NCBI GenBank assembly: GCA_021413705.1
Contig: JAIOPX010000146.1
Location: 1 to 49,478, forward strand
DNA length: 49,478 bases
Direction: 5' to 3'
From: Planctomycetota bacterium
GTDB lineage: Bacteria; Planctomycetota; Planctomycetia; Pirellulales; UBA7805
Shown piece after piece: positions 18,431-26,031 of the stretch. Each line of letters opens with the position of its first letter. Within the stretch, counting starts at the first letter, position 1. Made by a program: the position numbers and the translations under genes. The notes beneath the pieces are model-generated. The model was not told where the DNA came from and did no database searches. It saw only the letters and a program-made list of their open reading frames with translations.

Positions 18431-19740
18431 AAACCAACCCGACAACCTCGCTTTCCCAAGTGCCTGACCTTAACAGCCTGACCCCCGACGGTTGGCCCTT
18501 ACTTGGCTTTCCTCTCAGTCAGGAAAGAACTGGGAGATCCGTCCCGATCGTCATCAGGCGATCCGTTCTGGCTGCGGTATACAAGCACGGCAGCAGCCGT
18601 CTGGATGTAGAGGTCTGCGGCGTGCTGGTCGGCAACGTATACCGCGACAGTCAGGGACCCTTTGTATACATCGAATCCGCCATACGTGGAGTCCACGCAG
18701 GCAGTCAGATGGCACAAGTCACTTTCACCGCCGACACCTGGGCTCATATCCACGCGACGATGGACAGGCAATATCCCGCCTCCCGAATCATGGGCTGGTA
18801 CCACACCCATCCGGGATTTGGCATTTTTCTTTCGCCTATGGATGTCTTCATCCAAGAAAACTTCTTTGGTGCACAGGAACAGTTGGCCTTTGTCTACGAC
18901 CCGCTCGGCAACGAGTCGGGGCTATTTGCGTGGCAACGTGGGAAACCTGCGATTCGCGAGTACTTGATTGAGGAGGACCAAGGTGTGCAGGAGGCTGATA
19001 AGTGGAACGTCAGGGTTCGGGACGCGACGGCTGCCGCCACGATAGCGACGAACGATACGAGCGAATATGGGGAGCGCATCCAACGCTGCGAAACTGTCCA
19101 GAAGTTGCTTACGGTGGCCGTGATTGCAGTGGCCATCATTTCGGTGGCATGGCCCATCGTCTTTGGGCTGATGATGCGGCCCAGTGTACCGCAACCCACC
19201 CGCCCCATCCCACAGTCACCTTCGGAGCTGAAACATGGCCATCCGTGGCGTGATTCACCGCGGCCGCTTCGCGATAATCCCGGATTTGAGGACCAGCATA
19301 AGAGTGCCACGCAACTTCCCACAGACAATCTGAGCCCTGGGAAGTCAGAAACGGCTGATCCTGAGTTCCACCCACAGCCCAACCGTGCAACCGGCAGTGC
19401 CGCATCGGTTTCTGGCGCACAGCAGACAGTGCCTGGCGTGCAGGCATCATCTGCCGGGCACACTCCCGGCATTCCAGTTCCGCTGCTGGAGGAACAGAAC
19501 AGCAACAAAGAACCTCGAATCAAAAAACCATCCGCTAAACAACAGCCGCCACCCCCAGCGGTCGACGTCCAATCATCGACGGGAAATAGCACCGGTAGGG
19601 ATGTAGAGTTGGACCCGCCCTCGGATGGAGGATCACGTTCGCTGGATCCCCCAATACACGTACAGCCAAGCCAGGGCAATGCCGCTGCTGAAGGGTCACC
19701 AGAGATTTTATCCCTCCCCACGGGATTGGAAGCCCCGTAA
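18427..19740 (+). CDS. Membrane-anchored JAB/JAMM isopeptidase
   Basis: 437 residues. Residues 40-180 form a JAB/MPN domain with a complete JAMM site: E62, H126-T-H128 and S136-x-x-D139 in HTHPGFGIFLSPMD. JAMM enzymes cleave ubiquitin-like tails or isopeptide bonds using zinc. One membrane helix lies at about 227-249, followed by about 190 residues of Pro/Ser/Gln-rich disordered sequence. With the enzyme in the cytosol the tail would be outside. It is the likely deconjugase or Ubl-processing enzyme. It overlaps the E1 gene by four bases (ATGA), so the two are translationally coupled. Confidence 0.9.
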   Translation: MKTNPTTSLSQVPDLNSLTPDGWPLLGFPLSQERTGRSVPIVIRRSVLAAVYKHGSSRLDVEVCGVLVGNVYRDSQGPFVYIESAIRGVHAGSQMAQVTFTADTWAHIHATMDRQYPASRIMGWYHTHPGFGIFLSPMDVFIQENFFGAQEQLAFVYDPLGNESGLFAWQRGKPAIREYLIEEDQGVQEADKWNVRVRDATAAATIATNDTSEYGERIQRCETVQKLLTVAVIAVAIISVAWPIVFGLMMRPSVPQPTRPIPQSPSELKHGHPWRDSPRPLRDNPGFEDQHKSATQLPTDNLSPGKSETADPEFHPQPNRATGSAASVSGAQQTVPGVQASSAGHTPGIPVPLLEEQNSNKEPRIKKPSAKQQPPPPAVDVQSSTGNSTGRDVELDPPSDGGSRSLDPPIHVQPSQGNAAAEGSPEILSLPTGLEAP

Positions 19741-19756
19741 CGATAAGGCAAACATC

Positions 19757-20611
19757 ATGAGCGATGGCACTGAAAAGATCCGTATCTCTCCCGGAGAAGT
19801 ACAGGCCCAGCCTGAAACGCGCATTGTGATTGCCGACTTAGGCAGTCGGGAACAGCCTCCGGCAATGCCCGACACTTGTTTAACTCGTCAATCTGGCAAC
19901 TATCGGCCGTTGGCGATACTTCTCTCGCTCGTGATCCTGTCCGCAGCCGCAGTATGCTTCTACTCTTTTGCCCCCCGCCGTCCTTGGCTGGAGAACATTG
20001 CGAGAATCGCAGAGTCGAGCGTGGTGCGAATCGAAACGAGCCAAGGACACGGGACAGGCTTCGTGGTCGCGAGTCACGGTAGTCGCCACCTGATCTGCAC
20101 CAACCGGCATGTAGTTACGGTGAAGGAAGGATTTTTTATTTTTACAACAGCTACGATTCCTGATGAATGCTCGGTCAGTCTTCATACGGGAGGAGTCGTC
20201 GTTGGCTATCTGGCTGCCCTACCCAAAGATCCCAACATTGATTTGGCGTTGATTATCGTTGACACAGATGACCTTCAGCCTCTGAAAATTGGTCGCTTTG
20301 AGAATGTAACTATTGGCGCCCATGTCGCGGCGGTGGGCCATCCACTGGATTTCAACTACACCACAACGTCGGGAATCATTTCCGCGAAACGCGAAGGCTG
20401 CTGGCTGCAAACCAGCGCCCCTATCAACCCTGGCAATAGTGGCGGCCCACTTTTTGATGAGCAGGGTCAGGTGATTGGTATCAACACCCGGAAGTCGATC
20501 GACAGTGAAGGAATTGGGATGGCGTTTCGGGCCGACGTCGTGCTGGACCAAAGCAGTTGGATTTCATACCGCGAGGAGCTTTCAGACCTCACCGATCGCA
20601 TCAACCATTGA
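19757..20611 (+). CDS. Membrane-anchored trypsin-like serine protease (HtrA/DegP type)
   Basis: 284 residues from the ATG at 19757. The frame is open further upstream, but that part lies inside the JAB gene. A cytosolic N-terminus of about 50 residues precedes one membrane helix (51-70). The rest is a chymotrypsin-fold protease with H118 (TNRHVV), D162 (NIDLALI) and S228 (NPGNSGGP). No PDZ domain follows. By the positive-inside rule the protease faces outward. It sits 16 bases behind the JAB gene. Its substrate is unknown; trypsin-like proteases are known companions of bacterial RING/E2 gene clusters. Confidence 0.88.
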   Translation: MSDGTEKIRISPGEVQAQPETRIVIADLGSREQPPAMPDTCLTRQSGNYRPLAILLSLVILSAAAVCFYSFAPRRPWLENIARIAESSVVRIETSQGHGTGFVVASHGSRHLICTNRHVVTVKEGFFIFTTATIPDECSVSLHTGGVVVGYLAALPKDPNIDLALIIVDTDDLQPLKIGRFENVTIGAHVAAVGHPLDFNYTTTSGIISAKREGCWLQTSAPINPGNSGGPLFDEQGQVIGINTRKSIDSEGIGMAFRADVVLDQSSWISYREELSDLTDRINH

Positions 20612-20642
20612 CGAAGTCGCCTCATGTTGAAGGATTCCGAAC

Positions 20643-21908
20643 ATGTCACAAGACAAAATCACGGTATCGTGGGATGAACTGAATACTCCGCAGGTTGACG
20701 TCCGCATCAAGCAGCAAGACATGATCTCGCGAGTCCAGGAGCACTACCAGCAGCAGGTGGCCCCTCCGGCTCTGCCTGCCGCCGCTGCCGTCCCGCAGCG
20801 ACAAGCCTCGGTGTGGTACAACTCGCTGTTTTACATGGCAGTGTTTGGGTTCATAGGAGGCGTGGCTGCCTGGATCAGTGGCGAGTTTGTTTTTGCCCTC
20901 ATTCCGAACCGATTGGAGGAGTGGGAAGCAGCACGCATCGAGGTCCGCGATATCACTCAACGCGAGAATCGTGGTGAACTCACGGAAGCACAGGCAGTTT
21001 CCTTGGTCGAGCAAGTCACCAAGAAATACAGCCATAACCCTTATGTCCAAATTATTTGCGACAACTTGCTCTCCAATGGGGAGAAGGAGCGACTCACTCA
21101 GCAACGGTTGACTAAGGACGCCTGGCGGAATTATTTCCAGCAGTTGATTTGGTTTTCCTCCATCGGCATCCCACTGGCTTTTTGTCTAGCCGTTGCCGAA
21201 CCGGCTGTCGGTCGCAATTGGCGAGCCAGTCTGATTTGTGGTTCTGTGGGTCTCTTACTCGGATTGCTGGGTGGTGTGGTCGTAGGTTTGTTCATTAATG
21301 GCCTGTATCATGCTGTGGGGGGTGGGCAAGGGGCGAGCATGACTCAACAGATCCTTGCCCGCGGACTTGGCTGGGCCGTACTAGGATTTTTTCTCGCCGT
21401 CGCTCCGGGATTGGTCCTGCGTAGCTGGAAGCGATTTGGAATCGGACTTGCGGGAGGCTTAGCTGGTGGTCTGATCGGGGGATTGCTTTTTGATCCGATC
21501 GGTATAGTTACGGGAAGCGCTGGGTTCAGTCGGTTCGTCGGCATTGTCGGAATTGGTCTGTTGGCAGGAGTGGGGACAGGCTTGATCGAGAAGGCCGCCA
21601 AAACGGGCTGGCTCCGCGTTGTGTCCGGGCTGATAGCCGGCAAGCAGTTCGTCGTCTATAGGAATCCCACGTTCATTGGAAGTTCGCCGCAATGTGAAGT
21701 GTATCTCTTCAAAGATCCTCGCGTCGGACCGCGTCACGCCGCAATACACACCATCCCAGGCGGATACGAAATCGAGGATTTGGGGTCCCCCACGGGCACG
21801 TTTATCAATGGACAGCCAACCACCCGCACCCGCCTGCGCAACCATGATCTGGTACAGATTGGCGGGACGGAGTTTCAGTTTCAGGAAAAAGCGCGCACTG
21901 CACTGTAA
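20643..21908 (+). CDS. Multi-pass membrane protein with C-terminal FHA domain
   Basis: 421 residues. A soluble Ala/Pro/Gln-rich N-terminus (1-58) is followed by a membrane helix (60-80), a soluble segment (85-165), then about five hydrophobic helices rich in Gly (168-318). Residues 334-415 form an FHA domain: FIGSSPQC, GPRHAAIH, TGTFINGQPT. FHA domains bind phosphothreonine, so this protein could bring a phosphorylated partner to the membrane. The usual arginine of the first loop is replaced by serine (S347), but R364, H365 and N389 are kept. An AAGGA site precedes the ATG; the gap to the protease gene is 31 bases. Confidence 0.87.
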   Translation: MSQDKITVSWDELNTPQVDVRIKQQDMISRVQEHYQQQVAPPALPAAAAVPQRQASVWYNSLFYMAVFGFIGGVAAWISGEFVFALIPNRLEEWEAARIEVRDITQRENRGELTEAQAVSLVEQVTKKYSHNPYVQIICDNLLSNGEKERLTQQRLTKDAWRNYFQQLIWFSSIGIPLAFCLAVAEPAVGRNWRASLICGSVGLLLGLLGGVVVGLFINGLYHAVGGGQGASMTQQILARGLGWAVLGFFLAVAPGLVLRSWKRFGIGLAGGLAGGLIGGLLFDPIGIVTGSAGFSRFVGIVGIGLLAGVGTGLIEKAAKTGWLRVVSGLIAGKQFVVYRNPTFIGSSPQCEVYLFKDPRVGPRHAAIHTIPGGYEIEDLGSPTGTFINGQPTTRTRLRNHDLVQIGGTEFQFQEKARTAL

Positions 21909-21926
21909 CTTTGTCAGAGGTGGGCT

Positions 21927-22592
21927 ATGTCACAAAACGCCATGGATCGGATCGAGTTTGCCTGCTCATGTGGCGTCACGTTGCGCACTCGTGCGAATCT
22001 CGCTGGCCAGAAAGGGAGGTGCAAGAGTTGCGGTCATTCCGTTGTTATTCCCCAAATGGACGAACGAGCGCTCACCGACAGTGACGCCAGAGGGCGTCCG
22101 CGCATGAATGCTGACCTGGTCGTAGAGGAAATGTGCAGCATTTGCCAGTGCCCTGTGGAAATCGGCGACCCGCGTACGCCGTGCAATGAGTGTGGGTTAC
22201 CGTTTCACGACGAGTGCTGGAGCGCTAATTTCGGTTGCTCGGCATACGGTTGCGGAAATGTTAATGTGCTCAAGTCGGGGCCTGACATTCGTATCGAGAC
22301 TCCCCTCACTGGGGGCCAGTTACCGCCACCGTTGCCGCGTCCATTGCCTGCCAACGTGCAGTTGCAGTCTGTCGACGTTATGCCCTGGGAGTACCTTTGC
22401 CTGGCTGCGTCCGTTCTCGGCTCCCTGCTGGGTGTCGTGATGTATGGCTTGCCAACGATTCTGGTGGCAATAGGCACAGGAATCTATCTGGGAATTACGC
22501 CTCGTCGGCCGAACGTCGCTGTGGCCGTCATCAGTCTTGTGATTTGTGCATTCGGTTTCGTTGGTGGTTTTATAGTTTCACTTCTGGACTAG
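21927..22592 (+). CDS. Zinc-ribbon plus RING-like membrane protein (candidate E3)
   Basis: 221 residues. An N-terminal zinc ribbon has C13, C15, C32 and C35. A binuclear RING-like finger follows at 70-109: C70-x2-C73, C86-x2-C89, H94-x2-C97, C104 and C109. This spacing fits the prokaryotic RING family 1. A proline-rich linker (128-145) leads to two C-terminal membrane segments (about 156-185 and 193-219), placing the fingers in the cytosol. RING fingers bind E2 enzymes, and the next gene is an E2, so an E3 ligase role is the best inference. The N-terminal ribbon resembles the one on the E2. Confidence 0.87.
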   Translation: MSQNAMDRIEFACSCGVTLRTRANLAGQKGRCKSCGHSVVIPQMDERALTDSDARGRPRMNADLVVEEMCSICQCPVEIGDPRTPCNECGLPFHDECWSANFGCSAYGCGNVNVLKSGPDIRIETPLTGGQLPPPLPRPLPANVQLQSVDVMPWEYLCLAASVLGSLLGVVMYGLPTILVAIGTGIYLGITPRRPNVAVAVISLVICAFGFVGGFIVSLLD

Positions 22593-22625
22593 TCCAGATA
22601 GGCACGATGCGAAGCGAGGTCGGAG

Positions 22626-23456
22626 ATGATCAGATTTGCCTGTCCTCATTGCGGCACAACATTCTCAGTCCCCGATGACAGCGTCGGACGACGAGGCCGA
22701 TGCAGATCTTGTGGCACAACCATGACGGTGCCCTCCCAAGCGAGTTCCGAAGGCGGCAAAATCACCATTTCCTTTGAACCATCTGCTGAGTTGCTGGCAA
22801 AGCAGCAAATCGCAGTTCCTCCACCGCTCGTTCTCAATCGTCCGGTAAGGCCGTCCGTATCAGCGGCGGCACCTGAAAGTATAGATGCTGGGCTTAATGT
22901 AACCGTAGCGGCAAGACCGGCGCCGCCACGACCCGTCAATGCAAAAATCTCCGCCGAACCGCAGCCCACGGCTAACCCCACGAAGCGGAAATTGCCCATG
23001 CGCACTCGGCGGCTATTGGCTGATGCGGAACAAGTTCGGAAGACATTTCAGGACTTCCCCTTGATCCGGGTTCTTTCTATGGCGGGGGAGCCACCGGATC
23101 GTTACCAAATCGAATACTATGTCCGAGGATTAACCCGCGGTGTCGGAGGAAACCCGATCGTAAGAGAGGATCACTTGGTCGAAATCCAATTGACGAGCGA
23201 GTATCCACACCAAAGTCCCAAATGCAAGATGCTTACAGCCGTTTTCCATCCGAACATTGAGCCCGCGATCATCTGTGTTGGCGACCATTGGACCGCGGGT
23301 GAACGGTTAGTCGACCTCATCGTCCGAATCGGCGAAATGATCGCTTACCAGGCATTTAACATTAAGAGTCCTCTGGATGGGGAGGCTGCTATGTGGGCGG
23401 ATACCAATGGCAGCCGCCTTCCGATAGACAACCGGGACTTGCAACCTCCCGACTAA
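22626..23456 (+). CDS. E2-like ubiquitin-conjugating enzyme with N-terminal zinc ribbon
   Basis: 276 residues. The N-terminus is a zinc ribbon (C6, C9, C26, C29), then an Ala/Pro linker (80-120). The UBC domain spans about 124-260. It has an SEYPHQSPKCKM strand turn like the YPxxxPxv loop of E2s, a FHPN motif (HPN at 208-210) and a probable catalytic cysteine C217 in IICVGDHW, followed by helices. HPN before a cysteine is the E2 hallmark. The Ubl would pass from the E1 to C217. It is the last gene of the operon. No membrane segment was seen, so it may reach the membrane by binding the RING protein. Confidence 0.9.
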   Translation: MIRFACPHCGTTFSVPDDSVGRRGRCRSCGTTMTVPSQASSEGGKITISFEPSAELLAKQQIAVPPPLVLNRPVRPSVSAAAPESIDAGLNVTVAARPAPPRPVNAKISAEPQPTANPTKRKLPMRTRRLLADAEQVRKTFQDFPLIRVLSMAGEPPDRYQIEYYVRGLTRGVGGNPIVREDHLVEIQLTSEYPHQSPKCKMLTAVFHPNIEPAIICVGDHWTAGERLVDLIVRIGEMIAYQAFNIKSPLDGEAAMWADTNGSRLPIDNRDLQPPD

Positions 23457-23581
23457 GCGACGGGTCGATAGCTGGTTTCAATAAGTTCCGTACGGTGAGT
23501 TCCGATTACGGGCTATCTATTCTTCGTAAATGAACGCTTCGCGACTATGCCGAATCTTCGAGACTAGGATCTCTCATATCT

Positions 23582-23628
23582 AAAAAAAAGCACGATTGGC
23601 CGCGGACATCGCCGCGGCCTAATCGTGC
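23582..23628 (-). terminator. Strong terminator between convergent operons
   Basis: GCACGATT-GG-CCGCGG (23590-23605) pairs with CCGCGG...AATCGTGC (23612-23628). On the minus strand the hairpin is followed by eight T (23589-23582), so it terminates the nuclease gene. It may also end the Ubl operon coming from the other side. Confidence 0.85.
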
Positions 23629-23649
23629 GGATTATGGTTTTACGTCCCG

Positions 23650-24483
23650 TCACCCAGCCCATGTTCGGCAGCGGCTGTCGCGGAAGTCGCACATGCTACA
23701 GCCCCAGCCAGGCCGGTAGTTGAACCTGCCCGAGTCGAGTGCGTCCAAATACTCGTGTACAATAGAGAACAGCCGACGAAAATGCCGGTTTGACCTGGCC
23801 GAATACGAATGTATTTTAACCTTCGGTTTTTTTGTCTTGATAAGGCTTCTGATTTCTAAGCTCGACTCAGCCATCCCGGTTGTCTGGCGAAACAACCAAG
23901 CATAACTCGTGAGTTGCAATTCGTGCGTGATCTCGTGAGGCGGCGCCGCCTTGCTGGAGGTCTTGAAATCGCAGATAGTCGGGCCGTCCGGCGCGCCAAG
24001 AATTAAATCCACGACGCCCAACAGTGGGATTCCCAGATTCTCACCGGTACTCGGGTCGATCAACGGCACCTCCATTGTGGCCTCCACGGCCAGCGGCCGT
24101 GGTTCATCCGCCGGCAATTGCAACAGGTAGGCTCTGATCAATCCAATCGCCTGTGACTTCAGCGCGGTTTCCTGCGAAACTGACGCAAAGGCCATATTTT
24201 CATCGCTGACGGCCTGCTCCCAACAACGCACCACACGGTTGGTAAGACAGTCCCTATCCAGGGCAAGTCCCAACATTCGATGTCGATAGTGAGCTTCAAG
24301 GCCCGCATGAACTACTTTGCCAACGAACTGCGGCGGCGAGGTAGGGGACCGAATGCCGTTGACGTAGCGCAGACGAAAGGCGAGGGGACATTTCAGGAAC
24401 AATCCCAAGCGTGAAGGACTGATATAGTCCCACACGCCACCCTGCCGACCGTGGATTGGCTCCTGGTCGATGGCCGTGATCAT
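23650..24483 (-). CDS. PD-(D/E)XK nuclease of Cas4/RecB type with Fe-S cysteines
   Basis: 277 residues. It opens with SPSRLGLFLKCPLAFRLRYV, the start typical of Cas4/AddB-like nucleases. The motifs are complete: H59 (GKVVHAG), E134, D159 (GVVD), D172-F-K174 and QLTSY (190-194). C32, C262, C265 and C272 could hold a 4Fe-4S cluster as in Cas4 and AddB. It would cut DNA ends, probably as an exonuclease. No CRISPR genes are near. Its ATG overlaps the stop of the upstream gene (ATGA), so the two are coupled. Confidence 0.88.
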   Translation of the reverse strand: MITAIDQEPIHGRQGGVWDYISPSRLGLFLKCPLAFRLRYVNGIRSPTSPPQFVGKVVHAGLEAHYRHRMLGLALDRDCLTNRVVRCWEQAVSDENMAFASVSQETALKSQAIGLIRAYLLQLPADEPRPLAVEATMEVPLIDPSTGENLGIPLLGVVDLILGAPDGPTICDFKTSSKAAPPHEITHELQLTSYAWLFRQTTGMAESSLEIRSLIKTKKPKVKIHSYSARSNRHFRRLFSIVHEYLDALDSGRFNYRPGWGCSMCDFRDSRCRTWAG

Positions 24484-24965
24484 GTGGCCGCACCATTGAG
24501 AGTCGCCGCCACGTCGATCTTGCCAGCCTTGAGGTCCTTCAGCACATCAATCAGACCAGAGGCATCCAACGTCGTGAGCCCCGCCACCGGCTTTCCAAAC
24601 ATCTTCTGGGCGATTGATTCCAGGCGACGCACTCCCAAGCCGTCGATCTGCCCGGCAAGTTGTCGCGCATAGCTGAGTTGTTTTTCACTCGCACCGTGGC
24701 CGTGGTTCCCATTGGTCGCAGAACGCGTGGGAACTGCTGTCTGAACCGCAGACGGTACACTTTGATCCTGTTGCCTTGCCAATTCATCGCTGACGGCCTG
24801 GGACACGACCCGGTAAGCATTTTGCACCGCCTGTTGAAACGCTGTGGGTTCCCTCTGCAATGAGTTGGAATCCACCTCGAATTGCACGCTACAGCTCGCA
24901 CCGAGCGAGCCGTAATCCGGCAAACCGATCTTCTTGGAGATGCTGACGGTAGCCGTAACGGACAT
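24480..24965 (-). CDS. Conserved hypothetical with C-terminal EKQ...SGLID helical module
   Basis: 161 residues from the ATG at 24965, which has an AAGGAG site; the frame extends six codons further without one. The N-terminus is beta-rich (VTATVSISKKIGLPDYGS). The middle is a low-complexity hinge. The C-terminal 65 residues (ASEKQLSYARQLAGQI ... DASGLIDVLKDLKAG) form a helical module that I recall from the tails of phage and plasmid DNA-binding and single-strand annealing proteins. Coupling to the nuclease suggests a DNA-repair partner. This is inference; no exact family was recognised. Confidence 0.7.
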   Translation of the reverse strand: MSVTATVSISKKIGLPDYGSLGASCSVQFEVDSNSLQREPTAFQQAVQNAYRVVSQAVSDELARQQDQSVPSAVQTAVPTRSATNGNHGHGASEKQLSYARQLAGQIDGLGVRRLESIAQKMFGKPVAGLTTLDASGLIDVLKDLKAGKIDVAATLNGAAT

Positions 24966-25158
24966 GATGATGCTCCTTGGCATTGTTGAGGTGACAAAAT
25001 CGCACCTACAGAAATTGTTGTGGGACGGAATCCCGCACAGGTATCGGCCCTAATCACGGGAGATATTGCCAGCAGGGGGATTCCGCCCACACAGTGACGA
25101 CAGGTCGAAAGAGGTACTTGGCGCAACGGAATTGCCGAGTAATAATCAAAGCAGTCAT

Positions 25159-25225
25159 GGACGGTTCGCCGTCCCTGGCCCGCCCTTCACAAGGTACTGC
25201 CCCACCTGTGAAGGGCTCTTTTTTT
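25159..25225 (+). ncRNA. Candidate small RNA end with UUCG hairpin and terminator
   Basis: On the plus strand GGACGG-TTCG-CCGTCC (25159-25174) forms a very stable tetraloop hairpin. CCCTTCACA (25183-25191) then pairs with TGTGAAGGG (25207-25215), followed by CTC and seven T (25219-25225), a classical intrinsic terminator. No plus-strand gene precedes it within this 340-base gap between minus-strand genes (24966-25305). A short non-coding transcript starting near 25050-25100 would explain the structure. Its start is unknown. Confidence 0.5.
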
Positions 25226-25305
25226 GCGCTGCCAGACGCTCATCTGAGTAATGTTCACCCCGTCCCGGAGTCCAGCTTCAGGAGCAGGGCGACATGGCCT
25301 CATGG

Positions 25306-25935
25306 TCACGCTGCCTCGGGCGTGGAACAGTCGCCCACGAAAGTTTCCCAGGCGTCTTTTAGTTCGCTCCGTAGCTGTGAAACGCGGCCGGGGCTCAGGT
25401 TGAATTTCCGAGCGGTCTTCTGGGTGCTCTCCCCTGTGGCCAACATCGTGGCGACCTTCCGCTTTTGACCTGACAAGCTACGGAGCCAGGACGCAAAGTC
25501 GATTCGGCTGGCGGCCGTCTCAGCCGGGCCGGCAGTGCGATCCTCGATCAAAACCTCTGTCCAGGACATTTCCTCGGTGTCAAAGAAATCCAGTCTTTCG
25601 AGTGTCAGACGATTTTGCTTCTGACAGTGCAGGGAACTGATGTCCTTGCAATTGAGACTAGCTCCGACGCGGCGGCCCGCGCGAACCTGTGCGACACCGT
25701 AGCGCGCCAGCGGTGACGGAAACGCAACGTCGATCTTGCCAAGTTCGACAAGGCGATGGAACGCCACCAAAGCGTTAGCGATCACCTCCTGTACGGCTTC
25801 ATTGCGGGCCTCGGCATCGAGCTGGCGAAACGAAATCTGGGCGTGACGACGAATCAGCGGCAACATGACCAAAAACTTTTTGTGCCAGCGCGGGACGGGC
25901 TGCTTTGGCGAACTCGGTTTGGCAATCGCAATCAT
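25306..25935 (-). CDS. Sigma-70-like HTH protein
   Basis: 209 residues; an AAGGAG site precedes the ATG. The N-terminal half resembles a weak sigma region 2 (DAEARNEAVQEVIANALVAF). The C-terminal part is a region-4-like helix-turn-helix: KRKVATMLATGESTQKTARKF and SPGRVSQLRSELKDAW. It may be a sigma factor or regulator of this cluster. The divergence in region 2 makes recognition of a promoter uncertain. It lies between the clamp-like gene and the nuclease pair. Confidence 0.75.
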   Translation of the reverse strand: MIAIAKPSSPKQPVPRWHKKFLVMLPLIRRHAQISFRQLDAEARNEAVQEVIANALVAFHRLVELGKIDVAFPSPLARYGVAQVRAGRRVGASLNCKDISSLHCQKQNRLTLERLDFFDTEEMSWTEVLIEDRTAGPAETAASRIDFASWLRSLSGQKRKVATMLATGESTQKTARKFNLSPGRVSQLRSELKDAWETFVGDCSTPEAA

Positions 25936-25961
25936 GGGACGATCTCCTTACAAGAGGTAGA

Positions 25962-25981
25962 GACCGCCCCCTGGGGCGGTC
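25962..25981 (-). terminator. Perfect palindrome between clamp and sigma genes
   Basis: GACCGCCCC-CT-GGGGCGGTC is a near-loopless inverted repeat of 20 bases in the 96-base gap. A minus-strand transcript has no long T-run after it (TCTACCTC), so it may be a weak terminator, an RNA-processing site or a protein-binding palindrome. Confidence 0.3.
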
Positions 25982-26031
25982 ATGTTTGGGAAAAACACAA
26001 CCGCCCCGCGCGCCGCGGCACCCAGTTCGAT

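Noticed and set aside
23650-24483. Cas4 as evidence of a CRISPR system
   Set aside because: The nuclease resembles Cas4, but no cas1/cas2, effector or repeats occur; phages and elements often carry such RecB-like nucleases.
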